A DNA stretch of 64,000 bases, from positions 77,671-141,670 of the forward strand of contig JBNKVM010000067.1 in the NCBI GenBank assembly GCA_050299175.1, in the 5' to 3' direction. The DNA is from JAPHTQ01 sp050299175 (lineage in GTDB: Bacteria; Pseudomonadota; Gammaproteobacteria; Thiohalomonadales; Thiohalomonadaceae). Both the position numbers and the translations under genes were made by a program. Every line of letters starts with the position of its first letter. The stretch's first letter is position 1. Below are positions 15,884 to 24,647 of this stretch, piece after piece. The notes under the pieces were generated by a model. The model had not been told where the DNA came from. It ran no database searches and saw only the letters and a program-made list of their open reading frames with translations.

Positions 15884-16156
15884 TTAACAATCTTTGTTAT
15901 CGGTACTGCTTGCCAATTTTGTACGGGTAATTCACGCCCAGGAAAAATCCCCACCCATAAGTGGCTTACCGTCGGTAAGTTTTATTACTACTACACCCCC
16001 ACCAAGGACGCCCCGCCCGGCACGTCCAATAGCGCGGTGGAGGTGCCTTCCATCCATATCAAGGGCCGATGGCTGGATGCAGCTGGCTTTGCCATCGGGG
16101 CCAAGGTCCGGGTACGGATTTGTCAGGGGTGTTTGGTGATGACGGTTGAGGAGTAG
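15884..16156 (+). pseudogene. SymE-like toxin remnant
   Basis: A plus-strand frame ending at 16156 reads LTVGKFYYYYTPTKD and then IHIKGRWLDAAGFAIGAKVR and VRICQGCLVMTVEE, the core of SymE-family proteins (AbrB-like fold with RNA-cleaving toxins in E. coli). No ATG, GTG or TTG start occurs in frame between the stop at 15881 and this core, so the 5' end appears lost or replaced. It is on the strand opposite to the Rhs genes and is followed at once by a terminator. SymE-like genes are often found beside Rhs loci. Confidence 0.6.
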
Positions 16157-16164
16157 CCCGGAAA

Positions 16165-16206
16165 GAGAAAGCCCCGCTTGCCGGGAGGCAGGCGGGGCTT
16201 TTTAGG
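16165..16206. terminator. Bidirectional terminator between SymE remnant and main Rhs immunity gene
   Basis: The hairpin AAAGCCCCGC/GCGGGGCTTT with inner TGCC/GGCA and T tracts on either strand sits between convergent reading frames. It is nearly identical to the one at 12887-12923, including the preceding GGAAAGA bases, pointing to a duplicated block. Confidence 0.85.
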
Positions 16207-16235
16207 AAATACCCATCAATTTCAAACTTCTATTC

Positions 16236-16844
16236 TTAGCCTGAATTACTTATGAGTTCTTCCTGAGCATCTGCAATTATATTTATCACCCACTCAGGGG
16301 GAGCACCAGGATTATTCTCGAACTCTTCTAATAGAGCACTCGCATTATCTATATCTTTCGAAAAGAAATATGCAAAACCATCTTGAATACCTAAATATCG
16401 ACCAGATTCACCATTCGACGACACAACATATCCATGCAGTTCAAAGCGAAAGAATAAATATATTAAGTTCGAAATCAGTAGTTCTGTATATTTGTTGGCA
16501 TTCTCATCATCGCCAAACTCAAAGAGAAATGTTCGTTGCTTATTGAAATCAACTTTCTGGACGTGATCCGCGCCATATAGCAAACCAGCAAACAACGAAA
16601 CTTGAACAGGATCCATCCATCCTGTTGAATCATCTATCTGGAATATTTTCCATTTACCCTTTGGTAACCAGCTAGAAACATACTGGGAAAAATTGAGCAA
16701 ATTACTTTTTGGTGCTTGGTAATTCACCCAACCCAAATCCCCATGGCCATCGTCACCAACCTCCAGAACTTTCCCCCACTCTCCTATCTTTAAGCCAACT
16801 TTACCAAGATAGGAGTTAGCGTCAGCAATCAATATCGATTTCAT
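16236..16844 (-). CDS. Hypothetical cytosolic protein, probable immunity protein of the main Rhs toxin
   Basis: A 202-residue protein I cannot assign to a family. It has no signal peptide or membrane helix, so it should be cytosolic; it is acidic, with aromatic-rich segments (NLIYLFFRFELHGYVV, GIQDGFAYFFSKD). It starts 24 bp after the rhs stop and is followed by a terminator, so the rhs-immunity pair forms a compact unit. The composition is AT-richer than core genes. The immunity role is inferred from position. Confidence 0.6.
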   Translation of the reverse strand: MKSILIADANSYLGKVGLKIGEWGKVLEVGDDGHGDLGWVNYQAPKSNLLNFSQYVSSWLPKGKWKIFQIDDSTGWMDPVQVSLFAGLLYGADHVQKVDFNKQRTFLFEFGDDENANKYTELLISNLIYLFFRFELHGYVVSSNGESGRYLGIQDGFAYFFSKDIDNASALLEEFENNPGAPPEWVINIIADAQEELISNSG

Positions 16845-16867
16845 CAAGCACCACCACTACTGAGTGA

Positions 16868-19800
16868 TCAGTTTTTATTTGGAGGCCTACGTCCTCCCGG
16901 TAGTTTCGGGAACCAACCGCCACCACTACCACCAGCACCATTACTACCTCGTGTTCCACCACCGTAATTTCCAGGATGTGCCTGATTGGCTCCTATAGGA
17001 GTACCGCCAGGGGTATAGCGTTGCCACCCTCCGCCAGGCAAACTTTTCTTCCAATATCCACTAGATCCTGGTGGGCCACCTTCTCCGTCAGCAGGCACCC
17101 AAGTACACATTGCTCGTGGACCTGACGATTGTTTCGCACCAAAAAAGCTACCGGGTCGTTGCCCTTGTCCTGCTGGGAACCAAGGACCACCAGGAACAAC
17201 ACCATTCGGATCAGGAATTTCTGCTGCATACCCTGTCTGATCAATCAAATTGATCGGGTCGTTCATCACGTACCCATACAGGTTTATATCGCCACCTTCG
17301 AAGTCTATCGGGTCCTTTGCGGTCCACCGTCCCGTCTGTGCATCATAGTCCCTCGCCCCAAACCGTGTCAGTTGAGTATGCTGGTCGTAAAGCCCACCAG
17401 CAAAGCCAAACGGCTGGAAGCCGGGGTTGGTGTCGTTGATAACGTTGCCGAATTCATCATAGTCCATTCGCTGGACAATGGTACCGTCTGTGCTGTTGAC
17501 GATGAGACGTGGGCTGCCCAGGTGGTCGCTGATGATGCGGAAAGTGATACCGCCCTTGACCATATAGCTCGGCACGTTGCCTTTTTCAGCGTAGACGAAT
17601 CGGCTGACGACGTTGCCTGCCCCATCCAGTTCGGCAATGGGATTAAGCTGGTCCTGGTAGAGGAAGCCCTGCACCAGTACGCCATCGACCTTTTTGCCGA
17701 TTCTGCGGTTCTGGCCGTCGATGAGGTAGTCCAGGGTCATGCCACCGGGTAACTGCACCTGCATCAGGTTGCCCAGTAGGTCATAGTGGTATTGAGTAGT
17801 TAGTCCCGCCTCGGTTTTGCTCTCCAGCTCACCATTTAGGGTGTAGCTGTAGCTGGCACCGCCATAGGTCAACAACCTGTCCTGCTCGTCGTAGGTGGCG
17901 CTGGTGCCGTTGTGATCGGTACGGTTGCCGTTGAGGTCGTAGGCATAGGTGGAGACGGTGACACCGTCTTTGCTTACGCTTTGCAGTCTGCCCGCCAGGT
18001 CGTAGCCGTAGTCATAAATTGTGGTGACACCTTCGATGCTTTCGCTCTTTTGGGTGATGCGACCCAGTTTGTCGCGTTCATATTGGGTATCCAATGCTGG
18101 TGTACCACTGATTTGCGCAGTTTCACCACTCATCTCACCGAAGCCGTTGTAGGTACGACTGGTGGTAATGTTGCTCAGGGTAGTATCGGTAAGCAGGCCG
18201 TTTACAGGACTGCGTCCCAGAGTCAGATCACCCGCTTGTGTTAATAGACCATCATCATCGTAGCCATAACTAATAGCGCTACCGTTGACGCTGCGGCTGC
18301 TGATCCAGAAGTTGTTGTCGTACGCCTGACTGACGCTGCCACTGATATCACCCGCCCATGTCGTGGAAAGTGGCAGGAAGCCGTCGTAGCTATAGCTGAG
18401 GGTGCTGCCATCAGGGGCAGTCGTGGTACTCAGTTTGCCGGTGGTGGCGTTGTAGTCATAGGCGTACTGGCCTCGAGGAATGGTAAGCGTGGCAAGCTTG
18501 CCGCCGCTGTTGTAGGCAAGCGACACGGTCTGGCCGTCCGGGCGCAGCACTTCGGTCAGTTGTTTGTCGAGATTGTAGCTGTAACGGGTAACGGTCTCCA
18601 CGCCGCTCAGATTAGGCGGAGTGTAGTCGCTCTCTTTGTCCACGGCGTTGTAACTGAAGACGTGGGCGCTCTTGCCCGGCGGCACCAGGCTGGTGAGGTT
18701 ACCGTTTTTGTCATAGCTGTATTGGATCTTCCGGCCATCGGGCAATTTCTGTTCGGTAACCCTGCCCATATTATCTGATATAAATTCTACCTTGCGACTT
18801 ATTGGATCTGTAATACTTTCCAGATCACCCTTCTGGTCATAACCAAATGTATACTCTCTTGAACTTGTATCAGTTACAACAGTTGCCGATGAAATTTTTC
18901 CAAGCGAATTATATGTGTAGGTAACCGGTGCAATATCAGCGTACTTGCTGTTTGTCACGCTGCCTGCCGCATTGATGACACGTTCCGCGCTACGACCTGT
19001 CGGGGTGACTGTCGTTACAGTACGAGTGGCCGAGTCGAATTGACTTATGTATGCACGTCCATTCCTGGTCAGAACCTCCTCATATGTAGAAACGCTGAGG
19101 AGATCATTGTCATCACTTAAAGTCACATTCCTCGAAGTTGCCGACGTTGAACTGAGTCCTGAGGGTAAACGTGTAACGGTATTGGAGGGTACCGGACTCA
19201 TCATCTCGAAACGCTGATCCGATTCAAACAGCTGTTGTACAGTCACTCCATCCGGGTACACATGATTGACTTCACCAGTTGGCTCAATCGTCTTTCTATA
19301 TGGAAGACCATCAGGAGATATATTTGCAAAGGTCCTTCTACCGAGATCAGTCTGTTCAACCTCAAAAATGTTACTACGACCTTCTGCCGAATCCATCTGA
19401 ACCCGAACTACACCGCCAACAACACTCCTAGAGATTGTCCAACCGCCTCCAGCTGGATTCTCGTCACTGATCAAACGTCCCGAATCATCATATTGATAGG
19501 TATTTGTATTGCCTCGAGCGTCCGTATAACCGAGTAGTAATCCGGAATCGCTATATGTCATATGAACCGACTCGTTATCCGGATTCCTGACTTCTCCGAG
19601 CATACCTTGCGCATCCATTAGCAGTGTTGTTGCTTTCCCTGAAGGAGCGGTTATCAGAACAGATACGCCATCATCGCTGTGAGTAATATTAATTGCATTT
19701 GACTGGCGATCCATAATTCCTGACAATATCCCATGTACATCATATGAGAATTGATAAACCAGATCGCCCGTGATCGCATTATGTGTTTCAAGATGACGTC

Positions 19801-22800
19801 CGGAATTATCGAAGTGATAAACCTCGCTGCCATCGGCGGACGGAATATAATAACCACCAAACGTTACGCCATTGATAGCTGATGAAGTTTTTCTAACCAT
19901 TTCATAACACATATCTGAAAAATACACGGCATTCTCAGGCCCAACCTCTATCCCATGTATACACTCAGCCTGAGTATTTAATGCATAAAGACCATCTCCG
20001 TTATATCCGTATTCCCCTGTACCAATTACAGTATCAATTTTGCCATTGGGACTTACATATCGCACGGTCTTATTGGTCGCAGTAATGTATACGCCTCCCA
20101 TATTATCTACGGCAATATCACCAGTGGCAGACACTCTTGCTAAAAGTGCACTACCGCCATCGCCATCACTTCCATTTTGACCATTCCCTGCAACCACATG
20201 AACACGACCATCCTTTTTCACTTTCACAACACGATTCCTGACTCCTAAATAGATGTTTTCATCAGGACCGACCTCAATACTTCCCTCGATAAATAATGGC
20301 GTTTCTGTGGCAAGTGCACCGTCTACAACATCACCATTATTCCCATTACCGGCATAGGTAGTAATCACACCATCGGTACCGACACGCCGCACCCTCCAAT
20401 TCCGGTAATCAGCAATGTAGACAACACCATCATTACTAACTGCTACAGATTCAGGATAGTTGAGTTGTGCGTTTATAGCTGGCCCGCCATCACCTGAATA
20501 ACCCGCAACACCTGTCCCGGCAACAGTCCAGATTCTGCCTTGTGAATCAAGCTTCTTGACCTTATGAGCTAATCGATCGACAAAATACAGACTTCCGTCA
20601 GGGCCTATATCTAACCCAACAGGTAATTCAAGCTTATACTTTTCAGCTAATACACCCTCTGAATTGTCACATGGTCTATTCGTACAGGCGATAACTTTGT
20701 GTATAAGTCCATCAGGGTCGATTTTTCGAATAAAATAATCTTCGCTTATATAGACTGTTCCGTCATCTGCAACCGCAATATAAGATACGCCCCCAAGTGC
20801 TGTTTCAGTTGCAGGTACCTCGTTCTCAGTTGTAACACCATAATTCCCGAAATGCAGTCCATTACCAGCAATGGTATGGATAACTGGCGGAGTATTTCCT
20901 GAGTTTCTGTGCGCACCATTGCCTTTGTACAGGATTCCGAAAACAGGATCATAAACATGATGCTCTGAAAGGTCCCACGCACCAAGCCCTACATCTTTTG
21001 CGATATAATTGCCTAATGGAACCGACCATGTCCTTCTAATGGAAATGAGGTGATCCGCCCTTTTTCCTATAATAGTTAGGTTCGAATTCCCTACCACACC
21101 AGGCAATGCAAAACTTTTTGCATAAAGGCTTGATGATGAATAGTAAACTTCTGGGTAGAGATACTCGACAGTCACATTAGCACTGGTTGTTCCGTTCACA
21201 TATGAACCATATGCGTTCTTACCATCCCATTGGTATTGGTACGCTAGGTTGGTGGAAGGAGCAAATACTTTGCTAAAGCTTTTTCCGGCAATATCTATCG
21301 TCAACTTTATTGACTCCAGGCTTACCGGGATATCTGCGCCACTCAGCGGTATATTAATCTCTCTGCTTCTGACATCCCCTCTGGTTCGCATACTGCTGTA
21401 TACAATAGACTGTCCTGTCCCTGCGATGGAGATGTTCTCCTTCAGAGTTTGTGACTGTGCGGAGATAATACATCCCGGGCATTCATCCTCATTATCGCTA
21501 TCCTCAGGTGATTCCGTCCCAGGCTGTTCATCCGGTGGAGTTTTAGCATCATCAGGCAAGCCATACGGCCAATTGTAATCGTAGGATGTAAAATGTAGCG
21601 TGGGCACACGCCACAGCGTCATGCCAAATTGGTAAAGCAGTGCCAGTTGGGTGCGCTCAGCATCGGTAATACCGAGTGCGGCTAAAGCGGCTGCATCGGC
21701 AGGCACACCACTACCATCGATATCGATGTTGGCCATGCCATTGGTCATAGAGAGAATTTCAATTACCCGGCCATTATCGGAGGGTATCCAGACAGCCTTA
21801 TTTCGATCATACCAGCCCACAGGCACCGTCTCACCCGTAGGGAATCCCAGAAAATTGTCGACGTAGACAGGCACGGGTTGACTAAACTGTACACCCTTCG
21901 CTCCAACGGCAATCGCCTCATCGACAGAAAGTTCTGCCGCGTAAGTGTAACCACTGTTCGCTGGCAGTTCACCAGGCATGGTTTTGGCGCCTTCCGTGCC
22001 CACGGTGTATTCGGTGGCGCGGACGTTCATGGAAGAAAGCGTTTGGGTACTGCCATCGGCCATAACCATAGTGGCCTGCACTCCCTGCGGGAAGAGCAGG
22101 GTCGCCTGGCGGCTGCCATCTGCGTCGGTCATGACGCTGCCCTGTGCCACCTGGAATGGAGCGGTGGAGTTGAGATCGACGGTAGTAACGTTATTGTCCA
22201 ACGGGATCATTACCACTTCCGGCAGCCAAGCGTAGTCTTTCCACGGCGCATTAATCTGCCGTTGCACCGGCAGGTAGCCTTCCTTTTTGTAGTTGACGGT
22301 GAGAATACCGCCGCCGTTGACGGCCATGTCGAACATGCCGTCGGTGCGGGTACCGGTCCAGCCGAATTCGTTGTGATTGAGAATGGTGATGGTGACGCCT
22401 TTCAGTGCTTCGCCGCCGCGGGTTGTGACCTTGCCGCGCAGGACCACGACACGACGCTCTTCGATGGTATTTGGCGGCACATCAAACTGGATCGGATGGC
22501 TGCCGCTGTAGAGGAAGGCTGTGGAGTTGTAGAGGCTGGTAACCACGGTCGGATCGATGGGCGGTGCGACACTGGCCGGATCGACTGGGACATAGCCATT
22601 ATCAGGCAGTGGGGTTCCGCTAGCAGTGGAAACAGTGACATCCTCGGGCGCCACGTTACCGGCGCCGTCGCGCACGGAAATAACCAGGTCATCACCTGAG
22701 GTAACAGCCAGTTGCGCGCTAAAGCTACCGTCGGCAGCCACCTGCACAGTGATCGATTCACCGGTAGAGGCATTGGTGATGGTGATCCAGCTTCCCGGTT

Positions 22801-24457
22801 CAGCACTACCAGGTGCACCAGTGACAATAGCGTTACCCGCTTCAATAACCACTGTAATCAAATCGCCATTGACCGGCTGTGGTGCAACAGTATCGAGTTC
22901 GCCAGTAAGGGTATAGGTGGCGCTGTTGCCTGCCAGGTCTGTGGCGATAATGGTGAAGCTATTGCTGCCCTCGGTCAGGTCGGCACTGACATTGAACTGG
23001 TTTTGTGCGTCAAGAGTCAGCGAGTTGCCGTTAAGAGTGGCTGCAACGGTTTCATTAATTGAGCCGCTGATGGCAAGCGGTGTCTGGTTGGTGACGAAGC
23101 CGTTGTCCGGTGCGGTGATGGTGATCACCGGTGGTACTGTGTCGACGGTAAAGGTAATAGTGGCTTTGTCTGAGGTATTGCCGGCGTAGTCACTGACCTG
23201 AGCTGCGAGGACAGTGCCACCTTCAGCCAAAGGTACGGCAAGATTGCATTGCGCGTCTTGCTCCGTGGTTTCGCAGGTGACAGCAGTTTCTGCACCATTG
23301 ATGAAGAGTTTCAGGCTATCACCGTCAACACCCATACCATTGTCGCTATAGCTGACATTGATAGACGGAAGGTTGTTGTTGAGATAGCTGCCATCCAGCG
23401 GCAAGGTGATGTTCAGGTTGGGGGCTATGGTGTCGTGATAGATCGCCAAGGCACGAATATCACGATGATGTTTCCTCTCGCCAATCTCATGTAGAACCTG
23501 TCCGACAGAATCAAGATGGATCAACTGTTTTTTGTTGGCCAGCCAGAGGCTGCCATCACTCTTGTCGGCAATCATGGTGGTGATATCACCACCATGATGT
23601 GAACCGCGAAGTGGATCGGTTTCCAGCAACAGCAATCCTGTCGCATCAAGTTTGAAGACGCTGTGCTCAGTGGTTACCCACAGCGCGCCTTTGTTGTCGG
23701 GTGACAGATGCTTGGTGTGTTTGCTGTATTGGCGGAACTGTTCAGTACCGCTTTCATTGATGCGTATTAACTCTTTTTCAGTTGCCAGCCACAGCTCCTG
23801 TAGATATTCATCGTATGCTATGGCCTTGAGTTCTTTTCTCTCTTTCAGGAGTTCTTGCAAGGTGAGCGAAACGCCATTGTCGATAACACGGTATAGTCGC
23901 TTTTTATCAATAAGCCAGATATTTGAGGTAAGTGGTGAGATGGCAATGGCAGTGATCGCTTTGTCCGACACGAGTTCAGCCAGTAAGACACCATTGCTAT
24001 CGTAGTGACTCAGCTTACGACCACGGGCAAGCCAGAGAGAACCATCGCTGGGAGCAACACTTATTGCAATGGGGGTGTCATTATTTTCCTGACACTGGTG
24101 ACGTTCTTCTTTTCGATCGCGGCGCTGAAAATCAAGATGTTCTTTTCTATGAACTTTGCAACCAACATCGTAGCTACCAGTGATAGAACCATTAAACGCA
24201 AAGCGGGTAAGTAGACCGCGACCATAGCTCCATAGCACGCCATGCGTGTCGTCAAGTGCCAGTGCCTCAATATCTTTGACATCACCTATCTCGAACAGCA
24301 CGGTGCCATCGGCGGTCGCCAATTTGAGGACACCGTCCGACTCTGCGACCCACAGGGCACCGACATAGTCATTATCGGGAGTGGTGGCCGCCTCGGCAGC
24401 AGCAATCAGAAAGAAGGTGAAAACGAAAAGGGTGCGAACGAAACGGGGGAAGGACAC
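16868..24457 (-). CDS. Large Rhs/YD-repeat polymorphic toxin with teneurin-like domain order
   Basis: A 2,529-residue exported protein starting at a GTG with AAAGGAG upstream. Rough domain order: Sec signal (1-24); a propeller-like repeat region (about 30-340; repeats such as DGSLWLARGRKLSHYD); Ig-like domains (345-620); a carboxypeptidase-regulatory/TTR-like domain (670-760; LRGKVTTRGGEALKGVTI); beta-sandwich regions (760-1190, including the Rhs N-terminal motif SQTLKENISIAGTGQSI); an NHL propeller (1190-1530; AGTGVAGYSGDGGPAINAQL); YD repeats (1560-2400); and the core end TGRWTAKDPIDFEGGDINLY near 2385. The last 124 residues are a variable tip with GYWKKSLPGGGWQRY and ANQAHPGN and a Gly/Pro-rich end, which I cannot assign. 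The tip is presumably enclosed in the YD shell and released by self-cleavage. The DNA for about 970-1890 is visibly AT-richer than the rest, suggesting a mosaic. Confidence 0.9.
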   Translation of the reverse strand: MSFPRFVRTLFVFTFFLIAAAEAATTPDNDYVGALWVAESDGVLKLATADGTVLFEIGDVKDIEALALDDTHGVLWSYGRGLLTRFAFNGSITGSYDVGCKVHRKEHLDFQRRDRKEERHQCQENNDTPIAISVAPSDGSLWLARGRKLSHYDSNGVLLAELVSDKAITAIAISPLTSNIWLIDKKRLYRVIDNGVSLTLQELLKERKELKAIAYDEYLQELWLATEKELIRINESGTEQFRQYSKHTKHLSPDNKGALWVTTEHSVFKLDATGLLLLETDPLRGSHHGGDITTMIADKSDGSLWLANKKQLIHLDSVGQVLHEIGERKHHRDIRALAIYHDTIAPNLNITLPLDGSYLNNNLPSINVSYSDNGMGVDGDSLKLFINGAETAVTCETTEQDAQCNLAVPLAEGGTVLAAQVSDYAGNTSDKATITFTVDTVPPVITITAPDNGFVTNQTPLAISGSINETVAATLNGNSLTLDAQNQFNVSADLTEGSNSFTIIATDLAGNSATYTLTGELDTVAPQPVNGDLITVVIEAGNAIVTGAPGSAEPGSWITITNASTGESITVQVAADGSFSAQLAVTSGDDLVISVRDGAGNVAPEDVTVSTASGTPLPDNGYVPVDPASVAPPIDPTVVTSLYNSTAFLYSGSHPIQFDVPPNTIEERRVVVLRGKVTTRGGEALKGVTITILNHNEFGWTGTRTDGMFDMAVNGGGILTVNYKKEGYLPVQRQINAPWKDYAWLPEVVMIPLDNNVTTVDLNSTAPFQVAQGSVMTDADGSRQATLLFPQGVQATMVMADGSTQTLSSMNVRATEYTVGTEGAKTMPGELPANSGYTYAAELSVDEAIAVGAKGVQFSQPVPVYVDNFLGFPTGETVPVGWYDRNKAVWIPSDNGRVIEILSMTNGMANIDIDGSGVPADAAALAALGITDAERTQLALLYQFGMTLWRVPTLHFTSYDYNWPYGLPDDAKTPPDEQPGTESPEDSDNEDECPGCIISAQSQTLKENISIAGTGQSIVYSSMRTRGDVRSREINIPLSGADIPVSLESIKLTIDIAGKSFSKVFAPSTNLAYQYQWDGKNAYGSYVNGTTSANVTVEYLYPEVYYSSSSLYAKSFALPGVVGNSNLTIIGKRADHLISIRRTWSVPLGNYIAKDVGLGAWDLSEHHVYDPVFGILYKGNGAHRNSGNTPPVIHTIAGNGLHFGNYGVTTENEVPATETALGGVSYIAVADDGTVYISEDYFIRKIDPDGLIHKVIACTNRPCDNSEGVLAEKYKLELPVGLDIGPDGSLYFVDRLAHKVKKLDSQGRIWTVAGTGVAGYSGDGGPAINAQLNYPESVAVSNDGVVYIADYRNWRVRRVGTDGVITTYAGNGNNGDVVDGALATETPLFIEGSIEVGPDENIYLGVRNRVVKVKKDGRVHVVAGNGQNGSDGDGGSALLARVSATGDIAVDNMGGVYITATNKTVRYVSPNGKIDTVIGTGEYGYNGDGLYALNTQAECIHGIEVGPENAVYFSDMCYEMVRKTSSAINGVTFGGYYIPSADGSEVYHFDNSGRHLETHNAITGDLVYQFSYDVHGILSGIMDRQSNAINITHSDDGVSVLITAPSGKATTLLMDAQGMLGEVRNPDNESVHMTYSDSGLLLGYTDARGNTNTYQYDDSGRLISDENPAGGGWTISRSVVGGVVRVQMDSAEGRSNIFEVEQTDLGRRTFANISPDGLPYRKTIEPTGEVNHVYPDGVTVQQLFESDQRFEMMSPVPSNTVTRLPSGLSSTSATSRNVTLSDDNDLLSVSTYEEVLTRNGRAYISQFDSATRTVTTVTPTGRSAERVINAAGSVTNSKYADIAPVTYTYNSLGKISSATVVTDTSSREYTFGYDQKGDLESITDPISRKVEFISDNMGRVTEQKLPDGRKIQYSYDKNGNLTSLVPPGKSAHVFSYNAVDKESDYTPPNLSGVETVTRYSYNLDKQLTEVLRPDGQTVSLAYNSGGKLATLTIPRGQYAYDYNATTGKLSTTTAPDGSTLSYSYDGFLPLSTTWAGDISGSVSQAYDNNFWISSRSVNGSAISYGYDDDGLLTQAGDLTLGRSPVNGLLTDTTLSNITTSRTYNGFGEMSGETAQISGTPALDTQYERDKLGRITQKSESIEGVTTIYDYGYDLAGRLQSVSKDGVTVSTYAYDLNGNRTDHNGTSATYDEQDRLLTYGGASYSYTLNGELESKTEAGLTTQYHYDLLGNLMQVQLPGGMTLDYLIDGQNRRIGKKVDGVLVQGFLYQDQLNPIAELDGAGNVVSRFVYAEKGNVPSYMVKGGITFRIISDHLGSPRLIVNSTDGTIVQRMDYDEFGNVINDTNPGFQPFGFAGGLYDQHTQLTRFGARDYDAQTGRWTAKDPIDFEGGDINLYGYVMNDPINLIDQTGYAAEIPDPNGVVPGGPWFPAGQGQRPGSFFGAKQSSGPRAMCTWVPADGEGGPPGSSGYWKKSLPGGGWQRYTPGGTPIGANQAHPGNYGGGTRGSNGAGGSGGGWFPKLPGGRRPPNKN

Positions 24458-24475
24458 GCGTGTACTCCTTTACAA

Positions 24476-24502
24476 ATAATCCACTAAGTTACCGTGGATT
24501 AT
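24476..24502. promoter_or_regulatory. Inverted repeat in the rhs leader (possible operator)
   Basis: Perfect 9-bp arms ATAATCCAC and GTGGATTAT around a 9-base spacer, a few bases upstream of the rhs Shine-Dalgarno. It could be an operator or form an mRNA hairpin limiting translation. No known consensus is matched. Confidence 0.4.
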
Positions 24503-24647
24503 GCAGAAGCATCACAACGTGTTTCAACCACGCTTTTCCGTCAAGATTATAGGGCGTAACTGTAAGAAATATCTGAGTCAGGGCATTAGGTTTTATCGAG
24601 ATGCCGGCTCAGATTACACCGCAACGATCCTACCTACACTCTACAGA

